A stretch of 64,000 nt of DNA from Ensifer sesbaniae (GCF_013283665.1 NZ_JABEKU010000005.1:1-64000); one strand, 5' to 3'. Positions 35,637 to 47,779 are shown, counted from the first letter of the stretch. Numbers and translations: made by a program. The notes: a model not told the origin generated them from the letters alone.

Positions 35637-37187
35637 TCAGCGCGTGAGGTCATAAGAATAATCCGTCACACCAAGCTGCATCGACTCGCGATCGAGTTTG
35701 TCGAAGATCTTGTCGAGGATTGTTGTTAGGACACGCAGTCCGCCCTGGTAGCCCATGAGCGGAAAACGATGGTGATGGTGCCTGTCGAAGATCGGAAACA
35801 TAAGCCGGACGAGCGGCGTGCCGGCATCACGCTCGAGATACTTGCCATAGGAATTGCCGATCAGCAGGTCTACCGGCTCGGTGAAGAGCAGCGATCGCAT
35901 TGCCCACAGATCCTTTCCAGGCCAGACTTGGGCATCCTTGCCGAAGGGAGAAGATGCAAGGAGCTCTTTCATCTCGGCTTCCCAGGCGGTCGTGCCGTTC
36001 GTGGCGAGGCAATGGATGGGTTCGCCGCCGGTTTCCATGATGAACCGGGCTACGGCGTAGACGAAGTCAGGATCGCCGTAGATTGCGTATTTTTTACCGT
36101 GCAACCAGGATTGGCTGTCCGCCATGGCGTCGATCAGTCGGCCGCGTTCCAAGCGGATTGTCTCTGGGATTTCCTTGCCGGAAATCTCCGACACCTTCAT
36201 CAAGAACTCGTCGGTTGCCTTGACCCCGAGGGGGTAGTGGAAGGAGGCGGTAGCCTGCTCGAACTCCTGGCAATACTCGAGCGTCTTGCGGGTATTGTAG
36301 TGCTGCAGCGAGAGCGTCGCCTCCGCATTAAGTGCCGCTCTTACGTCCTTGATTTTCGTGCCTCCGTCATACATGCGGAATTCGCCGTCGGACGGCGTAT
36401 CGAACTGGTCGGAGGCATCCTGGATGAAGGTGTAGGACACGCCCATAAGGTTGAGCAGGCGCTTGAGTTCGCGATTGTTCCCGACGCAGAAGCCATCGAA
36501 GCCCGGGATGATATTAATCGTGCCAGCCGCCTCCGTACGCTCCTTGCCCTTCCAGAAGTGCTCCAAGATGCCTTTGACCATGGCGTCATAGCCGTCGACG
36601 TGGCTGCCGACGAAGGCAGGCGTATGGGCGAAGGGCACGTCAAAGTCGGGAGGGACTGAGCCTTCGCTCTTGGCGTTCTCAATGAAGCCATGTAGGTCGT
36701 CACCAATGACTTCCGCCATACAGGTGGTAGAGACGGCAATCATCTTCGGGTCGTAGAGCGCGTAAGTATTGGCGAGCCCATCGACCATGTTCTTCAGACC
36801 GCCGAATACTGCCGCGTCCTCGGTCATCGAGGATGAGACTGCCGATGAAGGCTCCTTGAAATGCCGCGAAAGGTGGGAACGGTAATAAGCAACGCAGCCC
36901 TGGCTGCCATGCACAAAGGACATGGTCCGCTCGAATCCCGCGGCGGCGAATACCGCGCCCAGCGGCTGGCAGGCTTTGGCTGGGTTCACCACGAGCGCTT
37001 CGCGGGCAAGATTCTTTTCGCGATATTCCCAGGTCTTGGTGTATTCACCTTGATCAGTAACGATCTGATCGGAGTGAGGACATTCGAAATTCAGCTTCTT
37101 CTCCGCTAGCATCTTTCTGTATTCCGGCTCGCGGAACAAGGGAGCATGGTCAAGAATCTTTTCGGCCGATTGCGGCATATTGGTCAC
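35637..37187 (-). CDS. nifK: Nitrogenase MoFe protein beta subunit NifK
   Basis: A 516-residue subunit that with NifD forms the MoFe protein and shares the P-cluster. The three P-cluster Cys are in [37 protein letters not shown] and [13 protein letters not shown], together with the nearby Ser-rich [17 protein letters not shown]. Length and motifs are those of an intact alphaproteobacterial NifK. Same strand as nifD, 93 bases downstream of it. Confidence 0.98.
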   Translation of the reverse strand: MTNMPQSAEKILDHAPLFREPEYRKMLAEKKLNFECPHSDQIVTDQGEYTKTWEYREKNLAREALVVNPAKACQPLGAVFAAAGFERTMSFVHGSQGCVAYYRSHLSRHFKEPSSAVSSSMTEDAAVFGGLKNMVDGLANTYALYDPKMIAVSTTCMAEVIGDDLHGFIENAKSEGSVPPDFDVPFAHTPAFVGSHVDGYDAMVKGILEHFWKGKERTEAAGTINIIPGFDGFCVGNNRELKRLLNLMGVSYTFIQDASDQFDTPSDGEFRMYDGGTKIKDVRAALNAEATLSLQHYNTRKTLEYCQEFEQATASFHYPLGVKATDEFLMKVSEISGKEIPETIRLERGRLIDAMADSQSWLHGKKYAIYGDPDFVYAVARFIMETGGEPIHCLATNGTTAWEAEMKELLASSPFGKDAQVWPGKDLWAMRSLLFTEPVDLLIGNSYGKYLERDAGTPLVRLMFPIFDRHHHHRFPLMGYQGGLRVLTTILDKIFDKLDRESMQLGVTDYSYDLTR

Positions 37188-37280
37188 CCTTTTTCATCTG
37201 GCCTCGTCAAACGGCGGCACAGGAAAACTTTTTGAGACGTCGGGTCTCCCGCAGGTTCCTGTCCGCGGAAGACCACGCTT

Positions 37281-38783
37281 CTATTCGGCTGCAACCGCTG
37301 AGGCAGGCGCGGTCACTTTCTTCCAGGGCGCGTCGTAGAGGTCCCAGACCGGATTGTTGATGGCCAGGTCCATGTCGCGGGCGAAGATGGCGAAGCCGTC
37401 ATAGCCGTGGTATGGGCCGGAATAATCCCATGAGTGCATCTGGCGAAATGGTATGCCCATCTTCTGCACCGGGTACTTTTCCTTGATGCCGGAGCCAACA
37501 AGATCGGGACGAATCCTCTCGATGAACTTATCCAGTTCGTAACTGGTTGCGTCGTCATAGATCAGCGTGCCTTTCTTCACGTAATGGCCGGTGCGCTGAT
37601 AGTCGTCGTTGTGGGCGAATTCGTACCCGGTGCCGACGATCTGCATGCCGAGGTCTTCATAGGCTGTGACGACGTGACGGGGGCGTAACCCACCCACATA
37701 AAGCATCACTCTCTTGCCCTGGAGGCGCGGCCAATACTTATCAACCACATCGTCGACCAGGCGCTGGTACTTGGCGATGACCCTCTCGGCCCTTTCTTCA
37801 ATTGCAGGGCCGAAATGCTTGGCTATCTTGCGCAGAGAGGCTTCGATCTGGGATGGGCCAAAGAAATTATATTCCATCCAGGGGATGCCGTATTTTTCCT
37901 CCATGTGCCGGCAGATGTAGTTCATCGATCGGTAGCAGTGGATGAGATTGAGCTTGGCCTTCGGGGCCCGCTCCACTTCCGCGAGCGTGGCGTCACCCGA
38001 CCAGTTGCCGACTACGCGCAGACCCATCTCTTCAAGCAGGATGCGCGAGGCCCAGGCGTCGCCGCCGATGTTATAGTCGCCCACGACGTTAACGTCGTAG
38101 GCGCCAGTTTCGAATTCGACTTCGGCGTTGCCGAAGACCCAGTCACGTATGGCATCGTTGGCGATGTGGTGGCCGAGCGATTGCGAGACGCCGCGGAAGC
38201 CTTCGCAGCGTACCGGCACGATTGTTTTTTCGTACTCCTTGGCCTTCTTGCGCGACACCGCCTCGATGTCGTCACCAATGAGACCGATCGGACATTCGGA
38301 CTGGATGGTGAGGCCCTTGCTTAAGGGAAACAGTTCCTCGATCTCATCGATGATCTTTTCCAGCTTTTTGTCGCCACCGAATACGATGTCCTTCTCCTGA
38401 AAGTCGGAGGTGAACTGCATCGTTACGAATGTATCTACACCTGTCGTGCCGACGTAGTAGTTGCGGCGCTGCGACCATGAATATTGACCGCAACCGACCG
38501 GCCCATGCGAGACATGGACCATATCTTTGACTGGGCCCCAGACCACACCTTTCGAGCCAGCATAGGCGCAGCCGCGGATCGTCATTACGCCTGGAATGGA
38601 CTTGATGTTCGACTTTACGTCACATTCGGAGATGGCCTGGCCTTCCTCGCCGACCTCCTCACCATCCGATGCGACACTGAGGTGCTTTTGGCGACGTTTC
38701 GCCGCTTTGTTTGGGTAATGCGACAGCACTTGCGTGATAAGCTCCTTATGAAGAGCACTGTCATTCTCGTAATCGAGGCTCAT
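37281..38783 (-). CDS. nifD: Nitrogenase MoFe protein alpha subunit NifD
   Basis: A 500-residue catalytic subunit carrying FeMo-co. P-cluster Cys in [30 protein letters not shown] and [12 protein letters not shown]; the FeMo-co Cys in [20 protein letters not shown] and the His in [19 protein letters not shown]. The ATG at 38783 gives the usual [12 protein letters not shown] and follows AGGGGG; the open frame from 38822 adds 13 residues. It follows nifH by 99 bases. Confidence 0.98.
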   Translation of the reverse strand: MSLDYENDSALHKELITQVLSHYPNKAAKRRQKHLSVASDGEEVGEEGQAISECDVKSNIKSIPGVMTIRGCAYAGSKGVVWGPVKDMVHVSHGPVGCGQYSWSQRRNYYVGTTGVDTFVTMQFTSDFQEKDIVFGGDKKLEKIIDEIEELFPLSKGLTIQSECPIGLIGDDIEAVSRKKAKEYEKTIVPVRCEGFRGVSQSLGHHIANDAIRDWVFGNAEVEFETGAYDVNVVGDYNIGGDAWASRILLEEMGLRVVGNWSGDATLAEVERAPKAKLNLIHCYRSMNYICRHMEEKYGIPWMEYNFFGPSQIEASLRKIAKHFGPAIEERAERVIAKYQRLVDDVVDKYWPRLQGKRVMLYVGGLRPRHVVTAYEDLGMQIVGTGYEFAHNDDYQRTGHYVKKGTLIYDDATSYELDKFIERIRPDLVGSGIKEKYPVQKMGIPFRQMHSWDYSGPYHGYDGFAIFARDMDLAINNPVWDLYDAPWKKVTAPASAVAAE

Positions 38784-38882
38784 TCGCCTGCCCCCTTTTC
38801 GCGGTTCGGGTGATGCCTCCAAGAAGAGGCATCGTTGGTGGAATGTCGCGCCGGGTAAAGTCCCGACCTCGCCTGCGGGCAG

Positions 38883-39902
<1,020 letters not shown>

Positions 39903-39969
39903 TTACATTGTACTAAGTTATCAGCTACTTATGCGGAAAAGAGACCACCCGCATCACAAAGCAAGTCCT

Positions 39970-39985
39970 TGTCGCGGAACCGACA
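39970..39985. promoter_or_regulatory. NifA upstream activator sequence for nifH
   Basis: TGTCGCGGAACCGACA, an exact TGT-N10-ACA, about 90 bases upstream of the -24/-12 element. The rest of the 595-base gap up to 40371 holds no gene I can support. Confidence 0.9.
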
Positions 39986-40371
39986 ATTGTAACCAGCAAT
40001 TGTCGTATAGCGTTGCCTATCAGACGTTAGGATCCGACAAGATGATGCTGCCGATCAGGGACTGAGGAGGGGTTTGGGAGTGCTCTTCTCGGAGGCTTTG
40101 TCAACTTGAAGTGCCAGCCGTTCGATCAAGTGTGCTTCACACTGCTTTCCCGGCCCTCACTTGAGTAAACCGCGATTGAATTCGGCCATCGGAGCTCAAA
40201 TCGGTACTGTCGTATGAATGTGTATGCGTCCCATGACGATCCACGAGCCGGTGCCTCAGGAAGAGCTCAGCTCCAATGTGTACCCGACATCTGGAGGTCC
40301 GGCTTGCACTTGCCGGGCAGTGCGACAGCGCGTGAGGAAGGTGAGCTGATGTCAAAGTCAGGCAGATAACT

Positions 40372-41427
40372 TCAAGTGTCCGGCTGCCCGAGAGATTTCT
40401 GGACTGCTGGGATGATCCTGTCTCCCCAGAGCTCTATCTGGCGCAGCATCGTTCTTTGGTTCAAATCCCCCAACTGCGTCTGAACTGCAATCTGGTCCGG
40501 CTTCAAGACTTCGATCTCCTCCAGAAGGCGGTCAATCACGCGATTTATGTTCCCGATGGGCAGGTTCTTGCGCATAGTATCGAACGACAGGTCCTGATGC
40601 GTCGGCACCTCCTCCAACATGTAGCCGTCCTTGCTCTGTTGCCGACGCTGATGCAGGGCCTCGGACAGCCGGCGCTGAAAGCGGGCGTTATCGAGATAGC
40701 GGTTGATTTCCGCTCCGTCATTGCTGGCATAGCAGCACCGCAAAAGCGACAGCTTGGCGTCACGGACCTTCTTGCCCTCGGATACAGCGGCGGTCTGGAT
40801 GATGTCTCGCAGCAGGCCCAGAGTTTCCAAGCCCTCATGGAGGGCGGTAACGAAAAGGTTGTGTCCCTCACGATAGGCTCGGCGCATTGTTTTGGAGGAC
40901 CCGGTGGCAATCCAGATCGGCGGGGTCGGCTTTTGAAGGGTGCGCACCGAAATCGCCGTCGCAGGTATCTGCGTGTAGTGACCATTGTGGGAAAAGATCT
41001 TTTGCTTGAGACCCTTGAGCAAGATGTCGAGGTATTCCGAAAAGACGGCCGGCGCCTCATCTAAATTGACGCCGAAGCGGTCGAATTCAAACTGCTGGTA
41101 TCCCGAACCAACGCCGAGCTCGAGTCGGCCGTTCGCAACGATATCGACAAGGCCGATTTCCGCCAACAGGCGCTGCGGTTGATAGAGTGGCAGCACGCAG
41201 ACCGCGGTGCCGAGGCGTATGGTGCTCGTCAATCCGGCACAGTGGGCGACCATCAGCAAGGGCGACGGGACGAGGCTGTAGTTGTTGAAGTGGTGCTCGG
41301 CGAACCAAGCTGTGCGGAAGCCAGCCTGCTCCGAAAGAACGGCCTGCTCTATTGAGTTGCGGATGACGCTATCGGAAGATTGATGATAGCCTCGCTGGGT
41401 AGCCAGAATGAACGTTGCGAACTCCAT
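40372..41427 (-). CDS. Luciferase-like flavin monooxygenase
   Basis: A 351-residue bacterial-luciferase-family (LLM) enzyme, presumably FMN-dependent and using a partner reductase. It has the family TIM-barrel signatures: FRTAWFAEHHFNNYSLVPSP near residue 40, LELGVGSGYQQFEFDRFGV near 105, and TPPIWIATGSSKTMRRAYRE near 190. Substrate unknown. It is the last gene of a P450-NTF2-SDR-LLM series on the minus strand, 178 bases after the SDR stop. AAGGAG precedes the ATG. A distant relative lies at 63012-64000. Confidence 0.88.
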   Translation of the reverse strand: MEFATFILATQRGYHQSSDSVIRNSIEQAVLSEQAGFRTAWFAEHHFNNYSLVPSPLLMVAHCAGLTSTIRLGTAVCVLPLYQPQRLLAEIGLVDIVANGRLELGVGSGYQQFEFDRFGVNLDEAPAVFSEYLDILLKGLKQKIFSHNGHYTQIPATAISVRTLQKPTPPIWIATGSSKTMRRAYREGHNLFVTALHEGLETLGLLRDIIQTAAVSEGKKVRDAKLSLLRCCYASNDGAEINRYLDNARFQRRLSEALHQRRQQSKDGYMLEEVPTHQDLSFDTMRKNLPIGNINRVIDRLLEEIEVLKPDQIAVQTQLGDLNQRTMLRQIELWGDRIIPAVQKSLGQPDT

Positions 41428-41605
41428 GGTGTCTCCTTGTTTGCGGAAGGGATCACACAGCTCGTGATGACCGGGCGGTCAGTACGGGCATGTAGGCGTG
41501 CCTGGAACGACCTCGATTCATGAGCACGCTCCCATGATCGATGAAGCGACTCTGTCGAAGGGGTCTCATTGTGGTTAAGAGCTCCACAGCCAATATGGGA
41601 AATTC

Positions 41606-43237
41606 TCAGCTCCCCGCGTCTCCGGACGAGCTCCAGCCTCCGTCCACGTGCAGGATCGAGCCATTGATGTAGGAGGCATCAGACGATGCGAGAAAGTAGA
41701 CGGCTTCGGCGACTTCCTCCGGTTCCCCAAACCTGCCCAAAGGGATCTCCTGTCGGAGCGATCTCGGGCCTGTGCCGGTAGCCGTTTCGCACTGGATGTC
41801 GCCAGACGCGCGGATGTGACCTGGAGCGACTGTGGCTATGCGGATCCCAAGTGGCCCGAATTCGGCCGCCATGCACCGGGTAAGCATATCCAGGCCGGCG
41901 TTGTACGCGGCGTAAGCATGCTTCATCGAGAGAGGTAAGAGCCTGCAACTTGATGCGAGATTCAGGATTACACTACCAGGTCGCATCGATATCACGGCCT
42001 CGCGCACGCAGGTGAAGGCGCCAGTAAGATTTATACCCAGAGTGTTTTTGAGCCCTGCTGTGGCCTGCTCAATATCGGGGACGAATGTGCCATTCACGCC
42101 AAGGCCGTTGACGAAGACGTCGATGTGACCGAAGCGCTTCCGCAATTCTTCGAAGAGCGCGACGACATCGCTCTCGACTGTCCTGTCCACGCGCTTAGAC
42201 AGGTGCTTGCCGCCGAGCAAGTCAGCGACCTTTACGGCTGCACCACCGTCTCCGTCAGCGATCACAACCGTATCGCCGCTCGCGGCAAAGCGGCGAGCGA
42301 TAGCCGCGCCTATGCCTTTAGCACCGTCCATGACGACCACCGTTCTCGCATCGGTGCCCTCGACCGGGCGTAAGAGTTCTGCTCCGGGCGTCCTACCCTG
42401 AGTCGGGTGGGCTTCACCTGGCTCGTTGAATGACATCCAGCCACCATCGACTACAAGCGTCGATCCGGTGATGTAACCTGCCTGTTCACTGGCCAGGAAG
42501 TGCACGGCTCGCGCGATCTCGTCGGGACGAGCCAGTCGGCCCATCGGCACGCGGCGCCTTATTGCCCTGACGTCCAACTTGCCAGCTGTTTCTAATTCCG
42601 CGACCATTGGCGTACGCACGTAACCGGGGGCTACCGCTGTCACGCGGATGCCGCGCGAACCCCATGCGCACGCCAGCGTTTTCGTGATTGAGATCAGCGC
42701 AGCTTTCGAAGCGGCGTAGCCATTGCGCTTCGGGTTGCCGAGGAGGCCAGCAAGCGAGGCGACGTTGACGATGGCTGCGCCAGGTTTCATCAGCTTGGCG
42801 ATTTCGCACGCCACCGAGTACGGCCCGATGAGGTTTACTGCTAGAGCGCGTTGAAAATCTTGGATGGGAGTATCGACGGTCGCAGCCATCGTCGGCCCTA
42901 TCCCCGCATTATTGACGAGCACTCCAATCTGCGAGAATCGTTTTTCCAGAAGGGTACAGAATGCGAGGACATCGTCCTGTCGCGACACGTCGAACTCAAG
43001 GCCGAGATGGGGGTGGCCGAGATCACGGCCCAGTTCGATCACACCGCTGTCTGGAAGGTCCACCGCGACTACAATGTCTCCACTCGTGGCAAAAATATCG
43101 ACCAGCGCACGGCCGATACCCCCTACCGCACCTGTCACGATGATGACCCGCCCTGGCTGAATCGGCCAATCGTCCAGGCGTGTCTTCACCGGGCAGGCGG
43201 TGGCGGAGGGAAAAGGAGGGTAGCGAAGTCGCGTCAT
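41606..43237 (-). CDS. Fused double short-chain dehydrogenase/reductase
   Basis: A 543-residue protein made of two SDR domains. Domain 1 (about 25-270) has VTGAVGGIGRALVDIFA, VNNAGIGPT and the catalytic Tyr-Lys pair in NGYAASKAALI. Domain 2 (about 295-540) has VVVMDGAKGIGAAIARRF and HAYAAYNAGLDML, where the Lys of YxxxK is Asn, so this half may be inactive or structural. Both halves end with the SDR pattern GxxxxVDGGW. The ATG overlaps the upstream gene's stop by one base (TAATG). The substrate is unknown. Confidence 0.88.
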   Translation of the reverse strand: MTRLRYPPFPSATACPVKTRLDDWPIQPGRVIIVTGAVGGIGRALVDIFATSGDIVVAVDLPDSGVIELGRDLGHPHLGLEFDVSRQDDVLAFCTLLEKRFSQIGVLVNNAGIGPTMAATVDTPIQDFQRALAVNLIGPYSVACEIAKLMKPGAAIVNVASLAGLLGNPKRNGYAASKAALISITKTLACAWGSRGIRVTAVAPGYVRTPMVAELETAGKLDVRAIRRRVPMGRLARPDEIARAVHFLASEQAGYITGSTLVVDGGWMSFNEPGEAHPTQGRTPGAELLRPVEGTDARTVVVMDGAKGIGAAIARRFAASGDTVVIADGDGGAAVKVADLLGGKHLSKRVDRTVESDVVALFEELRKRFGHIDVFVNGLGVNGTFVPDIEQATAGLKNTLGINLTGAFTCVREAVISMRPGSVILNLASSCRLLPLSMKHAYAAYNAGLDMLTRCMAAEFGPLGIRIATVAPGHIRASGDIQCETATGTGPRSLRQEIPLGRFGEPEEVAEAVYFLASSDASYINGSILHVDGGWSSSGDAGS

Positions 43238-43812
43238 TATTCTTCTTCTCCACCGCCAACCCGGTTCTTTGGATGAGTTTTCAGAGGAGCGCGCCGCTTC
43301 AAAAGTTCGTAGACGGGATCATTCGGGTGCGGTGCCCCAATCGGCTGGCGAGGGCCGAACCGCTCAGCTTCAGTGGACGTCGGGGGCCTCTGCTCTTCGA
43401 CCCAATCATAGACTACGGTGCGTTCGAAGATGCGCCACTCCCCTTCCCTTTTCTGAAACAAATCACAGTAGCGTCCGCACAGGAGCATCTGCCTCATCTC
43501 GCCTGCCTCGTCGGGTCCGCGCTGCAGCGCGGTGAAATAACCTTCGACCGCGGCCTCTGCCGGGCCCAGGAACTCGACCATTATGTTTGCAAGCTGGTGG
43601 ATGTTGCGCGGCTGGGTTTTGAAGACACTAAGCGCAAGCTGAATGAACCCCCCGGCAGAGCCGGAGTAACTTCCGTGATTGTCAGTTGCATCCGGCCAAT
43701 AACAGCTGCGCAAAGCGGCCTCGTCTGCCCGGTCGATCCCTCGACAGTAACGATGGAGACAGTCGCGGATTGCTTCCCGGTCGAAGAGTTGGGTTATGGT
43801 TGGTTGATGCAT
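43237..43812 (-). CDS. NTF2-like/SnoaL-type protein
   Basis: A 191-residue protein with a cone-shaped NTF2-like fold by pattern: [38 protein letters not shown] and [20 protein letters not shown]. Such proteins act as isomerases, dehydratases or beta-subunit-like partners of dioxygenases. The ATG at 43812 gives the usual family start; an extension to 43863 is open. It is coupled to the SDR gene through TAATG. Catalytic role cannot be assigned. Confidence 0.78.
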   Translation of the reverse strand: MHQPTITQLFDREAIRDCLHRYCRGIDRADEAALRSCYWPDATDNHGSYSGSAGGFIQLALSVFKTQPRNIHQLANIMVEFLGPAEAAVEGYFTALQRGPDEAGEMRQMLLCGRYCDLFQKREGEWRIFERTVVYDWVEEQRPPTSTEAERFGPRQPIGAPHPNDPVYELLKRRAPLKTHPKNRVGGGEEE

Positions 43813-43863
43813 CGGCTCAATAGAGGTCCCTGAAAATTCTATGAAGCGTGTCCGCAGGACCAC

Positions 43864-44205
43864 GCGTTATCGGCGAAGATACGCGGTTTCCGGCGCGAAG
43901 CTCGCCGCTGCCCCGCCTGGACCGGACAACGGAGTTTTCGAGATTTCCCCAAAAGGGCCGGCCTTTCTGCGGTCTTCATCACCTCGTTTTTCCCTTTCGC
44001 TTACGACGGTCTAAGCTTCCACCTTGACGCGTCACGAGAACTCAACCGAGTGTGCGGTAATGGTTCGTGAAACCGCGGCCACTTGGACCTGAGATCTCGA
44101 GTACTCGAGGCCCGTGGTAGTGTGCTCACTAGCAACTAGGCGCCACCGCTCAATGGAGCACGTTCAAAGTTCATGCCAATCTGGCTGACCACCCCAAGAT
44201 CCTGA
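43864..44205. other. Intergenic region between P450 and NTF2-like genes
   Basis: About 340 bases. I see no open frame with a ribosome-binding site, no -24/-12 element and no strong hairpin. A short complementary pair around 44090-44125 (CTCGAGTACTCGAG-like palindrome at 44096-44109) is the only notable structure. Confidence 0.45.
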
Positions 44206-45444
44206 TCAGGTCCAAGTCAGAATAAGATCCTTGATCCCGAATACATGACCGCCATGGGTAATCGGCGCCGCACCTTCTTTGATGCGGAAAGTCGGGATGC
44301 GCGCCAACCATTCGCGTAGGCCAACGACGATTTCTCGCCGTGCGAGGTGCGCTCCGAGGCAAAGGTGTGGACCATAGCCAAAAGCGATGTGGTGGTTCCC
44401 CCGTCGTGCCAGATCGATAGTCTCAGGGCACTCGAATTCCGATGGATCACGATTGGCAATCATAGTGGCGCAGGAAACATAATCACCCTTGCGGATCGGT
44501 ACGCCTTCGAACACGATATCCTTCGCGGCCACGCGGATCATCTGAACGGTTGAATAGGCGCGCAGCAATTCTTCGACGGCGAGCATGACCCGATCCGGTT
44601 CGTTCCGCAACAACTCCTTGTCCTTTGGATTGCGTGCGAGATAGGCCATGTCAAAGCCTATGGCAGCCGCGACCGTGTCGAGTCCCGCGACCAAGAAAAG
44701 CACACCGATGCCACGGACTTCCTCTTCTGTTAAGGAGCGGCCATCAATCTCCGCCTGCACGACAAAAGTCATGAAATCGAAAGCTGGTGTCCTGCGGCGC
44801 CTGGCTGCAAGTTCGTCAATGAAGCCCACGATAGACCGGGCTGCTGCCGTTCGCTTGTCTGCGTTACCGTGGAGTAAATCGCTTACCCAGCCAACAAATA
44901 CTTCGGATCGCCTCTGCGAAAGCCCCAGAAAGCTAAGGAAGACGCTGACCGTGAAGGGCAAGGCAAAATCCCTCATGACGTCACAGCTGGTTCTCTCTCT
45001 CGCTATGCGGTCGATCAGCGCGCGCGCTCTCTCGCGGATAGTCGGCTCGAGTGCAATCACCCGCTCGGATGAGAACAGAGGATCTAGCAGTGCACGAAAC
45101 ACACCATGGGTCGGTGGATCCAGTTCGAGCGGGATGACCGGCCAATGTTCGCCGAGTGCGGAGGCGAAGATGCTGCGATGGCTGGAAAAGGTCCTTGTAT
45201 CCTGCAGCACCCGGCGCTGGTCTCTCGCGCGTGTTATGACCCAGGTACCTCGCCCATCACGCGTGTTGGACCGAGAGTAAAAGATCGGTGGGCCGTCATG
45301 AACACAGGCCACGGCAGCGTGCGGATCGCCGTTAGGCGTCGGAGCCATGCCAGGTGAACTGAAAAGACTGAAGTCCCGCACCAGTTCGCGCGGTACATGA
45401 TCTGGAATGGTGTTGGTCTTCACGCGCTTTGTCCCTTCTGTCAA
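44206..45444 (-). CDS. Cytochrome P450
   Basis: A 412-residue soluble bacterial P450 (class I type, needing ferredoxin and reductase partners). I-helix oxygen-binding region FLVAGLDTVAAAIGFD, ExxR in AVEELLRAY, and the haem-Cys loop IAFGYGPHLCLGAHLARRE. Length is normal. It resembles a P450 known from rhizobial symbiotic plasmids near nif genes (CYP127-like, from memory). Upstream of the NTF2-like, SDR and LLM genes, it probably begins that pathway. Substrate unknown. Confidence 0.92.
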   Translation of the reverse strand: MTEGTKRVKTNTIPDHVPRELVRDFSLFSSPGMAPTPNGDPHAAVACVHDGPPIFYSRSNTRDGRGTWVITRARDQRRVLQDTRTFSSHRSIFASALGEHWPVIPLELDPPTHGVFRALLDPLFSSERVIALEPTIRERARALIDRIARERTSCDVMRDFALPFTVSVFLSFLGLSQRRSEVFVGWVSDLLHGNADKRTAAARSIVGFIDELAARRRRTPAFDFMTFVVQAEIDGRSLTEEEVRGIGVLFLVAGLDTVAAAIGFDMAYLARNPKDKELLRNEPDRVMLAVEELLRAYSTVQMIRVAAKDIVFEGVPIRKGDYVSCATMIANRDPSEFECPETIDLARRGNHHIAFGYGPHLCLGAHLARREIVVGLREWLARIPTFRIKEGAAPITHGGHVFGIKDLILTWT

Positions 45445-45667
45445 TCACTCATCAACTGCGTGGGCCGTCGAGGATCTGAGCGGAACCGATCGGGAGAATT
45501 CCGTCAGAAATCGCTCTTTGCCCCTTCGGCGACGATCAAGAATGCGGGAGTGTTGGGGTAAATACCTGCTGCCCATACAGGCAGCCCGTGGTCGCGCTGC
45601 AAGAAAGTGGGCGCGATCTGCGAAATAGGTCGCGCAAAAAAGCACTTATCGTCCGGCTTCAAGGGCA

Positions 45668-46996
45668 TTACTCCGCTGGCTTGACAACCGCCGGCATGGT
45701 ATGGACCGGCGCCTTGCCTGCAAGGGCGGCTGCAAGATGCGCCCCGGCAAGCTCGCCTTCCCATTTCGCCACTACCACGGTCGCGACCGCATTGCCGATC
45801 AAGTTGGTTAGCGCCCGGCATTCCGACATGAAGCGGTCGATGCCGAGGATCAGGGCCATGCCGGCGATCGGTACGGATGGAACGACGGAGAGCGTTGCGG
45901 CGAGCGTGATGAAGCCGGCGCCGGTGATGCCGGCGGCCCCCTTCGAGCTCAGCATCGCGACGAGCAGGAGCAGGACCTGGTCGGCGATGGAGAGTGGCGT
46001 GTCCGTTGCCTGGGCGATGAAGAGCGCCGCAAGCGTCATGTAGATGTTGGTGCCGTCGAGATTGAAGGAATAGCCGGTCGGAATGACGAGGCCGACGACC
46101 GAGCGCTTGCAGCCCGCCTTCTCCATCTTGTTCATGAGGCCCGGGAGTGCGGCTTCGGAGGACGAGGTGCCGAGCACCAGCAGCAACTCCTCCTTGATGT
46201 AGCGGATGAGCGAGAGAATTGAGAAGCCGTTGTAGCGCGCGACGGCGCCAAGGACGACGAAGACGAACAGGAACGACGTCAGATAGAAGGTGCCGATCAG
46301 CATGGCGAGGTTGGCGATCGAGGCGATGCCATACTCGCCGATGGTGAAGGCCATGGCGCCAAAGGCGCCGATCGGCGCGGCTTTCATGAGGATGGCGACG
46401 AGCCGAAATATCGGCAGCGTCAGCGCCTGCAGGAAGTCGACGACGGGATCGGCCTTGTTGCCGACCATGCCGAGCGAAATGCCGAAGAGGACCGAGATGA
46501 AGAGCACCTGCAGGATGTCGCCCTCGGCGAAAGCACTGACCAACGTCGTCGGAATGATGCTCATCAGGAAGCCGGTGACCGACTGCTCGTGCGCCTTCTC
46601 GGCATAGGTGGTGACCGCTTTCATATCGAGCGAGGCCGGATCGATATGCATGCCGGCGCCCGGCTGCACTACATTCGCGATCACGAGGCCGATGACGAGC
46701 GCGAGAGTGGAGAAGGTTAGAAAGTAGAGCATTGTCTTGCCGGCGACACGGCCGACCTTGGCGAGATCGGTCATGCCGGCAATACCGGTCGCGACCGTCA
46801 AGAAGATGACTGGCGCGATGATCATCTTGACGAGCTTGATGAAGGCGTCGCCGAGCGGTTTGAGCTCAGTGCCGATATCCGGATAGAAATGCCCGAGCAG
46901 GATGCCCGCGGCGATCGCTGCCAGCACCTGGACATAGAGATGGCGATAAAGGGGTGTCTTGCCGCGGACCTCCGCGTAATGTTCTGCGATCGACAT
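45668..46996 (-). CDS. dctA: C4-dicarboxylate transporter DctA
   Basis: A 442-residue inner-membrane symporter (DAACS family) importing succinate, malate and fumarate, the bacteroid's carbon source. Around ten hydrophobic segments, with the Ser-rich hairpin [20 protein letters not shown] and the TM7 motif [20 protein letters not shown]. The ATG at 46996 follows GGAGG; the longer frame to 47065 is not needed. It lies downstream of nifQ on the same strand (108-base gap), so may be co-expressed in the nodule. Confidence 0.95.
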   Translation of the reverse strand: MSIAEHYAEVRGKTPLYRHLYVQVLAAIAAGILLGHFYPDIGTELKPLGDAFIKLVKMIIAPVIFLTVATGIAGMTDLAKVGRVAGKTMLYFLTFSTLALVIGLVIANVVQPGAGMHIDPASLDMKAVTTYAEKAHEQSVTGFLMSIIPTTLVSAFAEGDILQVLFISVLFGISLGMVGNKADPVVDFLQALTLPIFRLVAILMKAAPIGAFGAMAFTIGEYGIASIANLAMLIGTFYLTSFLFVFVVLGAVARYNGFSILSLIRYIKEELLLVLGTSSSEAALPGLMNKMEKAGCKRSVVGLVIPTGYSFNLDGTNIYMTLAALFIAQATDTPLSIADQVLLLLVAMLSSKGAAGITGAGFITLAATLSVVPSVPIAGMALILGIDRFMSECRALTNLIGNAVATVVVAKWEGELAGAHLAAALAGKAPVHTMPAVVKPAE

Positions 46997-47104
46997 GATA
47001 GCCTCCACGGGTGCATGCATGTGTCGTAAACCGGGCACGCTGAATCGGCGAAGCGCAGCGGCCACAGCCGGCGTCGGCGGTGCCTACCTCAATGTTGGCT
47101 CCCA

Positions 47105-47779
47105 CTAGGGCTCCACGCGAACACTTTCCTTTTCCTCAGGGGCAAAGCAGCTCTCCATTTCCTTGCATTCTTGGCAAGCGGCTGCCGTGCACAGCGAAAA
47201 TCCCTCAGCCTCGCAGAGCTTGCGGTAAAAGTACCTCTTCCACCTCATGTTGTCGGTATTGCCGGCTGCAAGCGTTGGGAAATGGGTTGAGAGCAATCGG
47301 CTGAGTTCGACCCGATCGAAAAGGCCGAGCTCCCTCCACAGATGGTTGTGGCGTAAAGCACGGCGGGCTATGATCTTGGCGAAACGTACGCTCGCTGAAT
47401 CGCCCGGTCGAGCATGCGCGAGCAGCAGACCGCGCAGAAGCTCCTCCTCCACGCCGGGCTCCGCATCGCTGACATCTTCCAGGCAGAAAGCGTGAAGCGT
47501 TGGTGCGGGAAAACTGCGGTTCAGGATGTCTCGAAGCTCGACTTGCGAAAGGCCCGTTGCCTCTGTCGCAGTTGCCTCGCCGGCATCGATCTCCTCAAGC
47601 GCACGCGAAAGGACACAAGCGAGCACGTACTGATCGAAATCCATTTTAAGATCTACGGACGGCCAGGCTCCGGTGCCCAGAACTTCGGACAATTGTCGCC
47701 AACCGGGCCGATCGGAGATTCCGGCTCCAAGGACTGTTCTCCCTTTCGACAAAGCGCGGACTTGAGCTAGATTTGACAC
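47105..47779 (-). CDS. nifQ: Molybdenum-donation protein NifQ
   Basis: About 224 residues. NifQ carries a Mo-Fe-S cluster that supplies molybdenum to the NifEN scaffold. The diagnostic C-terminal motif C-x4-C-x2-C-x5-C is present as CTAAACQECKEMESC. I choose the GTG at 47779 (after GGAAGG) because the longer frame to 47929 would span the sigma-54 promoter at 47869-47884. The stop lies 109 bases before the dctA start. Confidence 0.9.
   Translation of the reverse strand: MSNLAQVRALSKGRTVLGAGISDRPGWRQLSEVLGTGAWPSVDLKMDFDQYVLACVLSRALEEIDAGEATATEATGLSQVELRDILNRSFPAPTLHAFCLEDVSDAEPGVEEELLRGLLLAHARPGDSASVRFAKIIARRALRHNHLWRELGLFDRVELSRLLSTHFPTLAAGNTDNMRWKRYFYRKLCEAEGFSLCTAAACQECKEMESCFAPEEKESVRVEP

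Noticed and set aside
35769-36659. 296-codon frame opposite nifK
   Set aside because: Shadow of nifK; no ribosome-binding site or domain.
41505-41525. AGGCACGCCTACATGC-like sequence upstream of the luciferase-like gene
   Set aside because: GG to GC spacing is 11, not 10, so it is not a convincing -24/-12 element.
47071-47084. Possible sigma-54 promoter in front of dctA (GGCACCGCCGACGC on the minus strand)
   Set aside because: GG-N10-GC spacing fits but the T residues at -24 and -12 are missing; too weak to call.
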